64,000 nt of DNA from Hahella sp. (GTDB lineage Bacteria; Pseudomonadota; Gammaproteobacteria; Pseudomonadales; Oleiphilaceae). A program made the translations under genes and the position numbers. The stretch is from assembly GCA_028280065.1 (NCBI GenBank), contig JANQMN010000066.1, forward strand, positions 62,001-126,000. The letters are read 5' to 3'. Shown piece after piece: positions 55,126 to 64,000 of this stretch (the stretch's first letter is position 1; each line of letters opens with the position of its first letter). The notes beneath the pieces are model-generated. The model was not told the DNA's origin. It saw nothing but the letters and a program-made list of their open reading frames with translations, and made no database searches.

Positions 55126-56487
55126 ATGACAGTCTTTCAGCCCGAATTACTCTCTCCCGCCGGAACACTCAAAGCCATGCGCTACGCTTTCGCCTATGGT
55201 GCGGACGCCGTGTACGCCGGCCAACCCCGCTACAGCCTTAGAGTCCGCAACAACGAGTTTGATCTGCAGAACCTTGCTATCGGGATTAACGAAGCCCATG
55301 CCTTGGGAAAGAAATTCTATGTCGTTGTCAATATCGCACCTCACAACAGCAAACTTAAAACCTTTATCAAGGACTTGGCACCTGTCGTGCAGCTAGCGCC
55401 GGATGCTCTGATCATGTCCGACCCTGGCCTTATCATGCTGGTTCGCGAGCACTTTCCGGAACAGTCCGTACATCTTTCGGTACAGGCCAATACCGTTAAT
55501 TACGCGGCAGTCAAATTTTGGCAGCAGGTCGGATGTTCCCGGGTGATTCTGTCCAGGGAGTTGTCCCTCAAGGAAATTGCCGAAATACGGGACCAATGCT
55601 CTGATATGGAACTGGAAGTATTTGTTCATGGCGCACTTTGTATCGCGTATTCGGGCCGCTGTCTGCTCTCAGGGTACATTAACAAACGTGACGCCAATCA
55701 AGGAACCTGTACCAATGCTTGCCGCTGGAATTACAACACCCATCCGGCTACGGAATTCGCTGAAGGAGGCTGTGAACCGGTTCGGCAATCCACCGATGTT
55801 GCTTCGGATCAAGCAAATCTAACCGAAACCGCGCTTCAAAACCGAACGGCCGGCGACCAGATTTTCCTTTTACAGGAAAAAACCCGCCCTGGAGAATACA
55901 TGCCCGCTTTCGAGGACGAACATGGCACCTACATCATGAACTCCAAGGATTTAAGGGCCGTTCAACACGTCGCCAAACTAGCCGAAATGGGAGTCCATTC
56001 GCTGAAAATCGAAGGCCGCACCAAATCCTTCTACTACGTCGCCAGAACCGCGCAGATTTACCGTCAGGCCATCGACGACGCTGCCGCCGGCAAATCCTTC
56101 AACATGGGACTCATGGATGCCTTGGAGGGTATGGCAAATCGAGGGTATACCGAAGGCTTCTATCGGCGTCACGTACATGATGAGTATCAGAACTATCAGG
56201 AAGGGAACTCCACCAGCGACTACCAACAATTTGTCGGCGAGCTCAATGGAGATCGGTCTTCGCAAGACTGGGCCACGGTTATCGTCAAAAACCGGTTTGA
56301 GACTGGGGATGAACTGGAGCTAATGACACCGGTGGGAAATACCAAGTTCAAACTGGAAGCAATGCAAACTATTAAAGGCGAAAAAACGGAAACCGCGCCC
56401 GGCTCCGGCCACATCGTGCAAATTCCGTTACCGAAAGATCTCCATTTAGACAAAGCGCTATTGATTCGTAACTTGCCTCGCTATTAA
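55126..56487 (+). CDS. trhP: tRNA 5-hydroxyuridine synthesis protein (U32 family)
   Basis: A 453-residue protein, the same length as E. coli TrhP (YegQ) and similar along its length. It uses prephenate-dependent chemistry to make 5-hydroxyuridine at the wobble base of tRNA. The U32 signature is present (ELEVFVHGALCIAYSGRC), with the cysteine cluster in LLSGYINKRD and GTCTNACRWNY likely holding an iron-sulfur centre. A C-terminal EF-Tu-like beta domain is complete. It faces the XRE gene (one base between stops) and is divergent from the response regulator. Confidence 0.95.
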   Translation: MTVFQPELLSPAGTLKAMRYAFAYGADAVYAGQPRYSLRVRNNEFDLQNLAIGINEAHALGKKFYVVVNIAPHNSKLKTFIKDLAPVVQLAPDALIMSDPGLIMLVREHFPEQSVHLSVQANTVNYAAVKFWQQVGCSRVILSRELSLKEIAEIRDQCSDMELEVFVHGALCIAYSGRCLLSGYINKRDANQGTCTNACRWNYNTHPATEFAEGGCEPVRQSTDVASDQANLTETALQNRTAGDQIFLLQEKTRPGEYMPAFEDEHGTYIMNSKDLRAVQHVAKLAEMGVHSLKIEGRTKSFYYVARTAQIYRQAIDDAAAGKSFNMGLMDALEGMANRGYTEGFYRRHVHDEYQNYQEGNSTSDYQQFVGELNGDRSSQDWATVIVKNRFETGDELELMTPVGNTKFKLEAMQTIKGEKTETAPGSGHIVQIPLPKDLHLDKALLIRNLPRY

Positions 56488-57240
56488 TCAAAAATTTTTC
56501 CTATTGGGAGTCCTTCTAATTTCGGCAAATTGATCGGGCTCCCAGGGCCGCATGGCCATCACACATCCGGTTCCAAATCGCTCCTCCAACGGCAGCGCTT
56601 CATCCTCGGTTACCAATGCCAGGAACTCCGTTTTCAGCCGTTTTATTCGGCGCTGCAGCTCCTCATTGGAACGTCGGGAAAGCATGCCGTTGAGAAATAC
56701 CCGAATTTCCCCCGGACGACTGAAGGTAGAGCGTAAAAATTGCATTTGCACCTGCTGCTCAAAGAACTTTTGAATCGGACCATTCTTACGCCAGGAAAAA
56801 TTCCGGGAGATTTTTAACTTCACCCGATTTCCGGGCAACAGATCGATCAGTTTCATCCGGTCTAATTTGGCCAGCATCTGAATACCTTCCAATTGGTCGA
56901 TCTGATAAGTGGCAATAACATCTTCAAAAGTCCAGGAGTTCAACAATAAGCTCGCCAGGAGCAGCAGCTTCAGGTCCGAAGCCAGTTCCTGCTCCTGTTC
57001 TATGGTCAGTTGGGTAATCTGGCCGCTTTGCGCCTCCATGGCCTTTACCAGATCGGAAATTTCCATATTGAGATAAGTACAGAGTTTGTCCAGCCTGATA
57101 AGCGAAAAGTTTTTTTCCGCAAACAGCCTCTTGACACTCGCCTCGGAAAGTTCCAGTACTATCGCCACATCGGCATAGGTTTTTCCCTGTGATTTCAGTA
57201 GGCGTTTCAAGGTCGCAATGAGGGCGTTGGTTTGAGACAT
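56488..57240 (-). CDS. XRE-family transcriptional regulator
   Basis: A 250-residue protein. Residues about 5-60 form a Cro/CI-type helix-turn-helix (LLKSQGKTYADVAIVLELSE and SVKRLFAEKNFSL). The C-terminal about 180 residues are a helical effector or dimerisation domain without a known motif. It converges with trhP and is divergent from the GDPD gene, so it may control that gene; this is inference only. Confidence 0.85.
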   Translation of the reverse strand: MSQTNALIATLKRLLKSQGKTYADVAIVLELSEASVKRLFAEKNFSLIRLDKLCTYLNMEISDLVKAMEAQSGQITQLTIEQEQELASDLKLLLLASLLLNSWTFEDVIATYQIDQLEGIQMLAKLDRMKLIDLLPGNRVKLKISRNFSWRKNGPIQKFFEQQVQMQFLRSTFSRPGEIRVFLNGMLSRRSNEELQRRIKRLKTEFLALVTEDEALPLEERFGTGCVMAMRPWEPDQFAEIRRTPNRKNF

Positions 57241-57414
57241 TCCGGTTACCTAATTCAGAATTCAAGAAGATATTTATAGCCGGTGTTTATCGTGTGAGCA
57301 AAACTGTAATGCTACAAACATCGTAGACAAGGAAAGACCAGTTTTCCGGGTTTCTAGCCAAGTTTTTTATAAGAAGCCGGTCTAACTTATTTAGAGCGCG
57401 CTCTCGTTAGAAAA

Positions 57415-57432
57415 GCGTCATAAATATGGCAT
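57415..57432 (+). promoter_or_regulatory. Pho-box-like element before the GDPD gene
   Basis: GCGTCAT, spacer AAAT, ATGGCAT: two half-sites with 5 of 7 matches each to CTGTCAT and the right 11-base period. A possible third half-site (AAGCAAT, 3 of 7) follows at 57437-57443. A TATTCT -10 at 57454-57459 lies 10 bases beyond it, as in known PhoB promoters. Confidence 0.45.
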
Positions 57433-57506
57433 AAGAAAGCAATGTTCCCAGCCTATTCTGCGGTTGCTTATGACCAAGAAAAAACAACCTCGGAAAGGAA
57501 AGCAAA

Positions 57507-58814
57507 ATGAGTTTAACCCTAAAACCACAACGCCTGGGCTGGCTAGGTCTTATTCTAACCGCATCACTATTCCTCGGAGCCTGCAGCAACGACGACGATA
57601 ACAGCGCAACCACCGATGTCCCGGCAGATGAAAACCCACAAATCGTCAACAACAACGATGCCTCGATTCAGCTTGGCACCCGTCCGTTCTTTTTACTGGA
57701 CGATATGGATGAGGGCGATTTGAAAACTGCGTTGCAGGTCTGCGAGGATGGCCCGTTTTTCAAAACAGACTTTTCTATCGGCCATCGCGGAGCACCACTG
57801 CAATACCCGGAACACACCAAAGAGTCCTACATCGCCGCGGCAAAAATGGGGGCCGGTATTCTCGAATGCGATGTTACCTTTACAAAAGACAGAGAGCTGG
57901 TTTGTCGGCATAGCCAGTGCGACTTGCACACCACAACCGATATTCTGGCCACCGATCTGGCTGCCAAGTGTTCCACGCCATTCACCCCGGCCGATCCGGA
58001 TTCAGGCACGCCGGCGAGTGTACAGTGCTGCACCAGCGACATAACACTGGCTGAATATAAGACACTGCAAGGTAAAATGGACGCGGGAAATCCAAATGCC
58101 ACCACAGTGGAAGAGTACCTCGATGCTACGCCTAGCTGGCGCACGGATCTTTACTCCAGCCGCGGCACACTGCTGACTCATGCCGAAAGTATCGAACTGT
58201 TCAAGAGTCTCGGCGCGAAGATGACCCCGGAGCTCAAATCGCCCAGCGTCGCGATGCCCTTTGAAGGAGACTATACCCAGGAACAATATGCCCGGCAGTT
58301 GGTAGAAGAATATAAAGCGGCAGGCGTGGATGCCAGTCAAGTTTGGGCACAGTCATTCAATCTCGATGATGTCCTCTACTGGATAGCCAACGAACCGCAG
58401 TTTGGAATGCAAGCGGTTTATCTGGACGGCAGATACAGCGTCGACGGCTTCGATCCAAATGACGCCAGCACCTGGTCACCGACAATGGAAGAACTGGCGG
58501 CGCAAAATGTGGCCATTATCGCACCTCCGCTGTGGATGCTGGTGACACTGGACGGCAACAATCAAATTGTTCCGTCAGCCTATGCGGAAGCCGCCAAAGG
58601 AGCAGGATTGCAGATCATCACTTGGACTCTGGAACGTTCCGGCCTGTTGGCTAACGGCGGTGGTTGGTATTACCAGTCCATTGCCGGAGCGACCAACAAC
58701 GATGGCGATGCTTACAAGCTGCTAGATGTATTGGCCAAACAGGTGGGCGTGATAGGAGTATTCACCGATTGGCCGGCAACCGTTACCTACTATGCCAACT
58801 GCATGAATCTGTAA
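57507..58814 (+). CDS. Glycerophosphodiester phosphodiesterase lipoprotein (GlpQ-like)
   Basis: A 435-residue protein with a leader ending in LGAC (Cys26). The catalytic GDPD pattern is complete: HRG at 93-95 ([14 protein letters not shown]), Glu120 and Asp122 ([10 protein letters not shown]), and His135 (CRHSQCDL). It hydrolyses glycerophosphodiesters from phospholipids, supplying glycerol-3-phosphate. Later motifs such as TPELKSP and TWTLERSG fit the bacterial GlpQ branch. RBS AAGGAAAG. A Pho-box-like element precedes it and a terminator follows, so it is probably a single phosphate-regulated gene. Confidence 0.92.
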   Translation: MSLTLKPQRLGWLGLILTASLFLGACSNDDDNSATTDVPADENPQIVNNNDASIQLGTRPFFLLDDMDEGDLKTALQVCEDGPFFKTDFSIGHRGAPLQYPEHTKESYIAAAKMGAGILECDVTFTKDRELVCRHSQCDLHTTTDILATDLAAKCSTPFTPADPDSGTPASVQCCTSDITLAEYKTLQGKMDAGNPNATTVEEYLDATPSWRTDLYSSRGTLLTHAESIELFKSLGAKMTPELKSPSVAMPFEGDYTQEQYARQLVEEYKAAGVDASQVWAQSFNLDDVLYWIANEPQFGMQAVYLDGRYSVDGFDPNDASTWSPTMEELAAQNVAIIAPPLWMLVTLDGNNQIVPSAYAEAAKGAGLQIITWTLERSGLLANGGGWYYQSIAGATNNDGDAYKLLDVLAKQVGVIGVFTDWPATVTYYANCMNL

Positions 58815-58834
58815 AAATCCACGGAAAAGTAAGT

Positions 58835-58866
58835 CGACATGCCCAACCCGTGGGCATGTCGTTCTT
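58835..58866 (+). terminator. Terminator after the GDPD gene
   Basis: CGACATGCCC and GGGCATGTCG form a perfect 10-bp stem with a 7-base loop, 20 bases after the stop, followed by a short T-rich stretch (TTCTT). Confidence 0.7.
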
Positions 58867-58906
58867 CGCCTGAAGAAATCACAAGGCAAAATCACTAACG
58901 CCCGCC

Positions 58907-58912
58907 TATAAT
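58907..58912 (+). promoter_or_regulatory. -10 element for the HD-GYP gene
   Basis: A perfect TATAAT without a recognisable -35 box, 71 bases before the chosen start at 58978. A factor-assisted promoter is possible. Confidence 0.35.
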
Positions 58913-58977
58913 TATTTTTGCAGCGCTGAATGAAGCCGCCTGCGCCATCCATTTATCTGAGACTTCGATCTTTTCCA

Positions 58978-60330
58978 ATGCATTATGAAACAGTTGAAAT
59001 GGAGATTCACGTCTCCGAATTGCGTTTAGGGATGCATGTAGTTCGCCTCGATAAGCCCTGGGAGCAAACGGACTTTTTACTACAGGGTTTTGTCATCCAT
59101 GATCGGCATGAAATTGAAGCGCTTCAAAACCAATGCGAACACGTCATTATTGAAGGTCGCATCAAACGCAATGACCCTGAGCCCCCGGCCAAGGAAAAAC
59201 GTCGTGGCGCGATGAACCTGTTTGCCAAAGTCACGGCAAGAAAGACAGAAGGACAACCCGCGAGCAAGAAGAAGCCGCGGAAAGTCACTTACAAAGAACG
59301 CCACAATGTCGAGTCAAGCCCCCGGATAAACTACATCAATAAAATTGATACCAACCGGGAAATGGGCCAGGCCAAAAGCGCTTACGATAATGCCCGCTCC
59401 CTGGCCTCGAATATTATGACCGGCATTCGCCTCGGCAGAACATTGGATATGAACCAGGCACGGGAAGTCGTAGACGAATGTGTCGAAAGTATCTTGCGCA
59501 ATGACGACGCATTGATGTGGTTGACCAAGATTAAGCATCAGGATGAATACACTGCCGAACACTGTCTGAATGTTTCCATTCTTTCCGCCGCTTTTGGCAA
59601 ACGGCTGGGATTATTGGAGGAGGAGATAAAAACGGTCGGCCTTTGCGGCCTGCTGCACGATGTCGGCAAATCCAGAATTCCCTTAGGGGTCTTGAATAAG
59701 CCAGGTGCTTTAACGCCGGCCGAATTCAAAACCATGCAGGACCACACCATCTATGGCCGGGACATTCTCATGTCGATGCCACGGGTCAATCACGCCACGA
59801 TCGATGTTGCCTACAATCATCATGAACGGATGGATGGTAGCGGCTACCCCAGAGGACTTTCTGACCACCAAATTCCCTATTTCGCCAAGATAGTCGCACT
59901 GGCCGACACTTACGACGCCATTACCAGTAACCGCGTATACGATAATGGCCGCGCCTCCATGGATGCGCTCGATATTATTTATCGGTTTCGCGACAGCCAG
60001 TTTGACCGTGAACTGGCCAACGAATTTATCCGCCTGGTGGGCATCTATCCACCGGGATCCATTGTCGAACTGACCAATGGCGAGGTTGGCATCATTATAT
60101 CTTCCAATCCTAAGAATAAGCTCAAACCCAAGGTTATCCTGGTGCGGGACTCCGCCAAACAAAAACGTTTCAAGCAAAAAATCGTCGATCTCATGAGCAA
60201 CGCCGTCGATGGTACCGGAACCCCCTATAAAATCGCCAAGGAAATCCCCAATGGCACCTACGATATTCATTTACAAAAGTTTTTGGAAGACGGCTTGATC
60301 CTCGGCCATCAAACTATTGACCAGACTTGA
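58978..60330 (+). CDS. HD-GYP cyclic di-GMP phosphodiesterase with DUF3391
   Basis: A 450-residue protein. The N-terminal DUF3391 domain (about 1-120) starts VSELRLGMHVVRLDKPW. The HD-GYP domain (about 190-360) has GLLHDVGKSRIP, YNHHERMDGSGYPRG and LADTYDAITSNR, so all metal ligands are present. It should hydrolyse cyclic di-GMP. A KOW-like C-terminal part follows (GEVGIIISSNPKNKLKP). I chose ATG 58978; the frame opens at 58930, and Met at 58999 is also possible because no start has a strong ribosome site. The PilZ-like gene starts 17 bases after the stop. Confidence 0.9.
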   Translation: MHYETVEMEIHVSELRLGMHVVRLDKPWEQTDFLLQGFVIHDRHEIEALQNQCEHVIIEGRIKRNDPEPPAKEKRRGAMNLFAKVTARKTEGQPASKKKPRKVTYKERHNVESSPRINYINKIDTNREMGQAKSAYDNARSLASNIMTGIRLGRTLDMNQAREVVDECVESILRNDDALMWLTKIKHQDEYTAEHCLNVSILSAAFGKRLGLLEEEIKTVGLCGLLHDVGKSRIPLGVLNKPGALTPAEFKTMQDHTIYGRDILMSMPRVNHATIDVAYNHHERMDGSGYPRGLSDHQIPYFAKIVALADTYDAITSNRVYDNGRASMDALDIIYRFRDSQFDRELANEFIRLVGIYPPGSIVELTNGEVGIIISSNPKNKLKPKVILVRDSAKQKRFKQKIVDLMSNAVDGTGTPYKIAKEIPNGTYDIHLQKFLEDGLILGHQTIDQT

Positions 60331-60347
60331 AAGCCGGAGGGCACAGT

Positions 60348-60761
60348 ATGTCTACTGAAGAAAGTGGGGGACCAGAGCAGCGGCGGCGGCCACGTTTTCT
60401 TTGCGACGAGCGCTTTAGCGATAGTGAAATTCTGCCCGAAAATACGTCGGATTGGATTGCCGTCAATCTAATCAACTACAACCGTTACGGCGTTTGCATT
60501 TTTATGCCACTGCCATTGGAGGCGCTGACGAATTTTAGCTTACGGATGGCCTTTGACGATGCCACTCTGCATATGCCGCAGCTACAGATTCCTTGTGAAC
60601 TGGTATACCGCAACGATAGCGATATTGGCTCATACTGCGGAGTACGGTTTCGCCTGAATAACAAACAGCCTTCCAATACATTGATCAAAATTGAGGAAAT
60701 ATTGGAGGATTCGCAGCAGGATGAAGACCGCTACGGCTTGCTCGACGACGCCGATTTATAA
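60348..60761 (+). CDS. PilZ-like cyclic di-GMP receptor candidate
   Basis: A 137-residue protein. The N-terminal RRRPRF fits the RxxxR arm of PilZ. The second motif reads NYNRYG instead of [DN]xSxxG, with Asn in place of Ser. The rest has the beta-barrel look of PilZ (TLHMPQLQIPCELVYRN and YCGVRFRL). It may bind cyclic di-GMP with altered affinity. Start at ATG 60348 (GGAGG upstream). It follows the HD-GYP gene by 17 bases, so a phosphodiesterase-receptor pair is likely. It overlaps the convergent autotransporter gene by 6 bases. Confidence 0.7.
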   Translation: MSTEESGGPEQRRRPRFLCDERFSDSEILPENTSDWIAVNLINYNRYGVCIFMPLPLEALTNFSLRMAFDDATLHMPQLQIPCELVYRNDSDIGSYCGVRFRLNNKQPSNTLIKIEEILEDSQQDEDRYGLLDDADL

Positions 60762-62414
60762 CTCGAAGCGAATTCCCGCCTGAATCTGATAAATATCGAT
60801 GTTCTCATAGGCAAAGGTTTGCATATATTCGGCATAGAGACTTAAACCGCGAGGCAGAGTAGCCACCACACCAACGCCGAGTTGATAGTAAAAGCTGTCC
60901 TTGCCATCTGCCTGAATCCTGAAATCGCTATTTTCGGTGTCCGGATCAAAAGCGAAATTGCCAACGATGTCATCCTGGTCAACGGATGCTTCGCTGAGAA
61001 TATTCAATTGAAACGTGGGCATTAATACACCCCAATTCTGGCTCATCGCGTAGCTGCCGTGAACGCCGGCGGTTGCCGTCAGCCGCGAGTAGCTTTGATC
61101 TTCTATTTCCACCTCCAACCCTTCTGCGTTATTTTCGCCGTAACCATCAATGTCACTGCTCAAATAGTCCAGCCGCGCATAGGGGTGAATTGCCCACGCC
61201 GCCTGATACCAGTCATATTGAATCTGGCCACTGGCGATTAGCTGCGAACCTTCGGTATTGGAGTCGGCGACAGTATCAACCTCGCCGTTACCATCCACAT
61301 ATTGAATGCGGCGTTCAGACTCAAAATCCAGGCCGCCATAGCCGAGTTGAAGATCAAAACTCAGATTATCCTGATAGAAACTGGCATAGCCGATGAGCGA
61401 AACAATCGTCGATTCGACCTCACCACCATTGCTCGAATAATCCAAATCGCTGGCGGTATACCCCGCCGCCGCACCCAGATAGAAGTTGCGGCTTACGGCA
61501 TAGTCCGCTCCAAGGGTGAGAATCAAACCACTCTGCTCGTAACCGCTTTCGTTTTCCGTGGGATCCCGGTCAGCCCCTTCGCCTTGGATAGACGCAAAGA
61601 CACCGGCACGCTGCCAGTTTTCTTCATCGCCGGCAGCGCCGCCGGAAAAACCCGTAAGGCTGTTGACGCCGTTTACACTAAAATTGTTTGCCCCGGTCTT
61701 CAACAAGTTCATGCGTTGACCCACGGCCGAGTATTGCTGGCGAATACTCTCCGCCGAGGCACGAAATAAGGAAGCGACTTCTTCCGGTGAGATAATCCGA
61801 AGTATCTCGCCCAATTCTGAATCCGGCACACCAAGCGCTTGCAGCCCTTCGCAACGCTCCAGCAATTGCAACTCGCCGGCACTCAGACCATCTTTATCCT
61901 CCTCCAACTTGATGCAAACATCGTCGAGCACTTCGGCAACACTGACTGTGTTGTCCGACTCTGCAAATGGAGGCAGCGCAAACTCCTCCATCACAATGGT
62001 CACGGTGGCGGTAGAGGTTTGGGGAAACTCCGTAACATCCTGGATGGTATAAGTGAAGGTAGCTTCGCCCAAGAAGCCAGGTGTCGGTGTATAGGTGATG
62101 CTGCCATCCGGGTTTAATTGGGTAGTGCCGCCGAAAGCGTCCGATACCGCAATTACCTCAATAACGTCGCTATCGGCATCAAAATCATTGGCGAGTACAT
62201 TGACGGTGACAATCCGGTCTTCCAGGACATTACGCACATCGTCAACCGCAGTCGGCGCCGCAGCATGGGCTACCGCTATTGGCAGAACAAACAACATTCC
62301 CAACAAGAGGCGGGATACACCCGGTTTACTGATGGCCAAGGCCGAACCATAATCCTGCAAAGTCGAAACCAGTGGCTTTGCTCGAGACACCAATAAAGGA
62401 ATTATCGTATTCAC
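60756..62414 (-). CDS. Autotransporter-like protein with cadherin-like domain and beta-barrel
   Basis: A 552-residue protein starting with GTG (AGGA upstream). A hydrophobic leader (LLLGMLFVLPIAVAHA, cleavage after AHA) is followed by a tandem cadherin/VCBS-like domain (about 55-140) with VLANDFDADSD and FTYTIQD. A short helical linker follows. A 12-strand-type autotransporter barrel (about 275-552) then ends in IQAGIRFEL. The passenger is only one small domain, so it is a mini-autotransporter or a barrel with a short surface cap. It converges with the PilZ-like gene. Confidence 0.8.
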   Translation of the reverse strand: MNTIIPLLVSRAKPLVSTLQDYGSALAISKPGVSRLLLGMLFVLPIAVAHAAAPTAVDDVRNVLEDRIVTVNVLANDFDADSDVIEVIAVSDAFGGTTQLNPDGSITYTPTPGFLGEATFTYTIQDVTEFPQTSTATVTIVMEEFALPPFAESDNTVSVAEVLDDVCIKLEEDKDGLSAGELQLLERCEGLQALGVPDSELGEILRIISPEEVASLFRASAESIRQQYSAVGQRMNLLKTGANNFSVNGVNSLTGFSGGAAGDEENWQRAGVFASIQGEGADRDPTENESGYEQSGLILTLGADYAVSRNFYLGAAAGYTASDLDYSSNGGEVESTIVSLIGYASFYQDNLSFDLQLGYGGLDFESERRIQYVDGNGEVDTVADSNTEGSQLIASGQIQYDWYQAAWAIHPYARLDYLSSDIDGYGENNAEGLEVEIEDQSYSRLTATAGVHGSYAMSQNWGVLMPTFQLNILSEASVDQDDIVGNFAFDPDTENSDFRIQADGKDSFYYQLGVGVVATLPRGLSLYAEYMQTFAYENIDIYQIQAGIRFEL

Positions 62415-62559
62415 GGGGTAGTCCTTGAGGAGGGCGAAAAATCTCTGTTAATACTATCCTAACTTGCTAAGGATGCAACCGTTTTGAACTCCCGCTCCAA
62501 TGTTGACAAAGTGTTATTCAATATTTGGGTTTTGCGCCGTACCGGAAGGCTAATCTTTT

Positions 62560-63024
62560 TCAAACGCCCTTTTCCCGCCACCGCATCGCCACCCTGTGAC
62601 ATTCGATAAAGGCTTGTGGCATGCGACTGGGTCGCCCGCTGCGGATATCGATACAAGCATACCGGCAGTATGCACGAAGCAGCGTTTTGCTGTCCGACGT
62701 GCGAACGATTTGAAACCGGCGCTCTGAAGTCAAGCGCTCGTCGCAAGCCATGATCCAGGTGCCTACGTACAGTGCGTCTCCGGCATAGGCGCTGGCCAAA
62801 TAGTCGACTTCCGTGCGGGTGATTGCCATCGCCTTTCCAAGCGTTTCATGAACTTCCCAGCTCATACCCAATGGACTGATGTGTTCCCAACTTATTTCTT
62901 CCATCCAATGCAGGTATGCCGTGTTATTGGCATGCCCCAACCGGTCTGTTTCATTCGGATGAACCTGCCTTTCCCGGATAAACGGGTCCGGAAAGTCCCA
63001 CGTTGTGGCCTTGAAATCAACCAT
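62560..63024 (-). CDS. Acyl-CoA thioesterase (4HBT hot-dog)
   Basis: A 154-residue hot-dog protein with the motif ETDRLGHANNTAYLHWMEE, which contains the catalytic Asp of the 4HBT family. RTEVDYLASAYAGD follows as usual. It hydrolyses acyl-CoA or acyl-ACP thioesters; chain length is unknown. Start at ATG 63024 just after AGGGGA. It is upstream of the autotransporter gene on the same strand, 145 bases away. Confidence 0.85.
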   Translation of the reverse strand: MVDFKATTWDFPDPFIRERQVHPNETDRLGHANNTAYLHWMEEISWEHISPLGMSWEVHETLGKAMAITRTEVDYLASAYAGDALYVGTWIMACDERLTSERRFQIVRTSDSKTLLRAYCRYACIDIRSGRPSRMPQAFIECHRVAMRWREKGV

Positions 63025-63204
63025 ATCCCCTCATTTCGCTATCATAGTAACTTTATAAATGCAAGAAAAAGCTGCGAGATACAGCTCTCAGCGTTACGTT
63101 TTGTCTAATTTATAAGCATTACCTATACAGACAAATTGGTATCAGTGGGTAACACTCTATGCAAATAAGCCAAATGGCCTATACCCAACACATTAGGCAG
63201 GCCG

Positions 63205-63582
63205 ATGGCACAAGTAAACGGATTGAGAAAAATGATTTATTCAACTGACGTACTCAACCAAATGAAGGAACTGAGGCAGCGTTTCAAAGAGGAAGGCTTG
63301 GGCATTCTCAAACTCTCCGACCCGGAACTGCTCGATAGCATTACAGCAATGGCGCGTTCCTCGGAATCCGATGCGACGCGCTATTTGGCGTTCAAGTTGT
63401 TCCGTGAGCTTGGAATCGTGAAGTCTCCACGGGAACTTTATCCTGAACCCCGGCAGTCACCCATCGCCCCAAAATACTATCGCGGAGTATCATTGACCGG
63501 CCGTAAAAACCCGGAAGATTCTCAATTGGTGGTAAGGGACAAAACAGGCGCAAGAATTTATCGCGGTCATCGCGTCGCTTAA
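63205..63582 (+). CDS. Hypothetical soluble protein
   Basis: A 125-residue basic protein without membrane segments. It starts MAQVNGLRKMIYSTDVLNQM and has a helical N-terminal half, then a Pro/Arg-rich tail (PKYYRGVSLTGRKNPED). No family recognised. AGGCAGG precedes the ATG. It stands alone; the next gene starts about 260 bases later. Confidence 0.55.
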   Translation: MAQVNGLRKMIYSTDVLNQMKELRQRFKEEGLGILKLSDPELLDSITAMARSSESDATRYLAFKLFRELGIVKSPRELYPEPRQSPIAPKYYRGVSLTGRKNPEDSQLVVRDKTGARIYRGHRVA

Positions 63583-63839
63583 GTTATATAGATGGACGTA
63601 AGCCGTCAATATCAGCGGCCTCCATTTTACTTCAATGTAACCGCGAAAACTAATGACCGAAGCCTAACACCTATCAGAGTGCGTTTACTAGATTTGGTGA
63701 CTTTATCGCACACTCCACCTAAAAGAGCACCTAAATACTAGAAAGCCTTCCATCCCAAAGATGGTCTATTGGTCAACGACAACAAACAATTTAGTTGCAA
63801 AACAATAGATGTGCTCTATACATTAAGTTGCTTTTCTAA

Positions 63840-64000
63840 ATGCCTGACCGGGAAGTCAAGTCAATGGATCAAAATGACACTACTCATGGCCATACCAGTG
63901 CATTAGCCATTTCTGGAGGAGGTTACAGGGCCACGCTGTTCGCGCTGGGCAGTTTATGGCGCCTTAACGAACTGGGATTGCTGTATACACTCAATCGCAT
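63840..64000 (+). CDS. Patatin-like phospholipase, N-terminal fragment (3' end outside window)
   Basis: An open frame from 63840 runs to the window end. It reads LAISGGGYRATLF about 27 residues in, the oxyanion-hole glycine motif of patatin-like lipases, then ALGSLWRLNELGLL. The nucleophile GxSxG lies outside the window. The ATG at 63864 (GGAAG upstream) is more likely the true start than 63840. Patatin-like enzymes cut acyl chains from phospholipids. A TTGCAA/TATACA-like pair at about 63797-63824 may be its promoter. Confidence 0.8.
   Translation, partial: MPDREVKSMDQNDTTHGHTSALAISGGGYRATLFALGSLWRLNELGLLYTLNR

Noticed and set aside
62459-62746. 95-codon minus frame between the autotransporter and thioesterase genes
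   Set aside because: Overlaps the thioesterase in another frame, with no ribosome site.

Overview
The window comes from a free-living, probably aquatic gammaproteobacterium of medium GC. The best evidence is the block trkH-trkA-rsmB-fmt-def / lysM-dprA-tsaC-hemF-aroE (29342-40330). This gene order is known from Pseudomonas (the trkA to aroE region near the replication origin) and its relatives. FabI, TrhP, YqhA and class II FBPase (GlpX) are also close to their gammaproteobacterial homologues. I cannot name the genus.

Layout. 1-12.9 kb: the tail of a sensor kinase, two amino-acid-type periplasmic binding proteins, an HDOD protein, a membrane histidine kinase with a decayed ATP site next to a GH13 glycosidase, FabI, and two secreted phosphatases (PhoD type and 5'-nucleotidase type). 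12.9-18.4 kb: an EamA transporter, a lipoprotein binding protein coupled to a dCache-HAMP-GGDEF cyclase, a small secreted protein and a second membrane GGDEF cyclase. 18.6-29.2 kb: an alpha-glucosidase, a probable sigma-54-driven structured small RNA, a DUF4124-gluzincin protein, large lipoproteins of unknown function, an SMP-30-like enzyme and a serine hydrolase. 29.3-44 kb: the conserved housekeeping block, then glpX, a LacI regulator and yqhA. 44.1-52.1 kb: two tandem, paralogous, repeat-built lipoproteins (1068 and 1510 residues) with an unusual upstream region. 52.2-64 kb: c-di-GMP genes (GGDEF-EAL, HD-GYP, PilZ-like), a response regulator with a C-terminal membrane helix, TrhP, an XRE regulator, a GDPD lipoprotein, an autotransporter-like protein, a thioesterase, and the start of a patatin-like lipase.

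Three themes run through the accessory parts. The first is cyclic di-GMP signalling (three GGDEF proteins, one with EAL, plus HD-GYP and PilZ-like). The second is extracytoplasmic sensing and surface display (solute-binding proteins, many lipoproteins, Ig-like repeat proteins, an autotransporter). The third is phosphate scavenging (PhoD, 5'-nucleotidase, and GDPD with a plausible Pho box).

The features most worth a second look are: the non-coding locus 20298-20652 (possible activator site, IHF-like site, -24/-12 promoter, foldable RNA, terminator); the ACAGACA motifs spaced by about 42 bp upstream of the 1510-residue repeat protein; the repeat-number difference between the tandem paralogues; the pseudo-histidine-kinase; and a strong terminator at 54082-54128 facing away from every nearby gene. 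No tRNA, rRNA, CRISPR array, insertion sequence or prophage was seen. Coordinates of regulatory sites are by eye; no searches were run.
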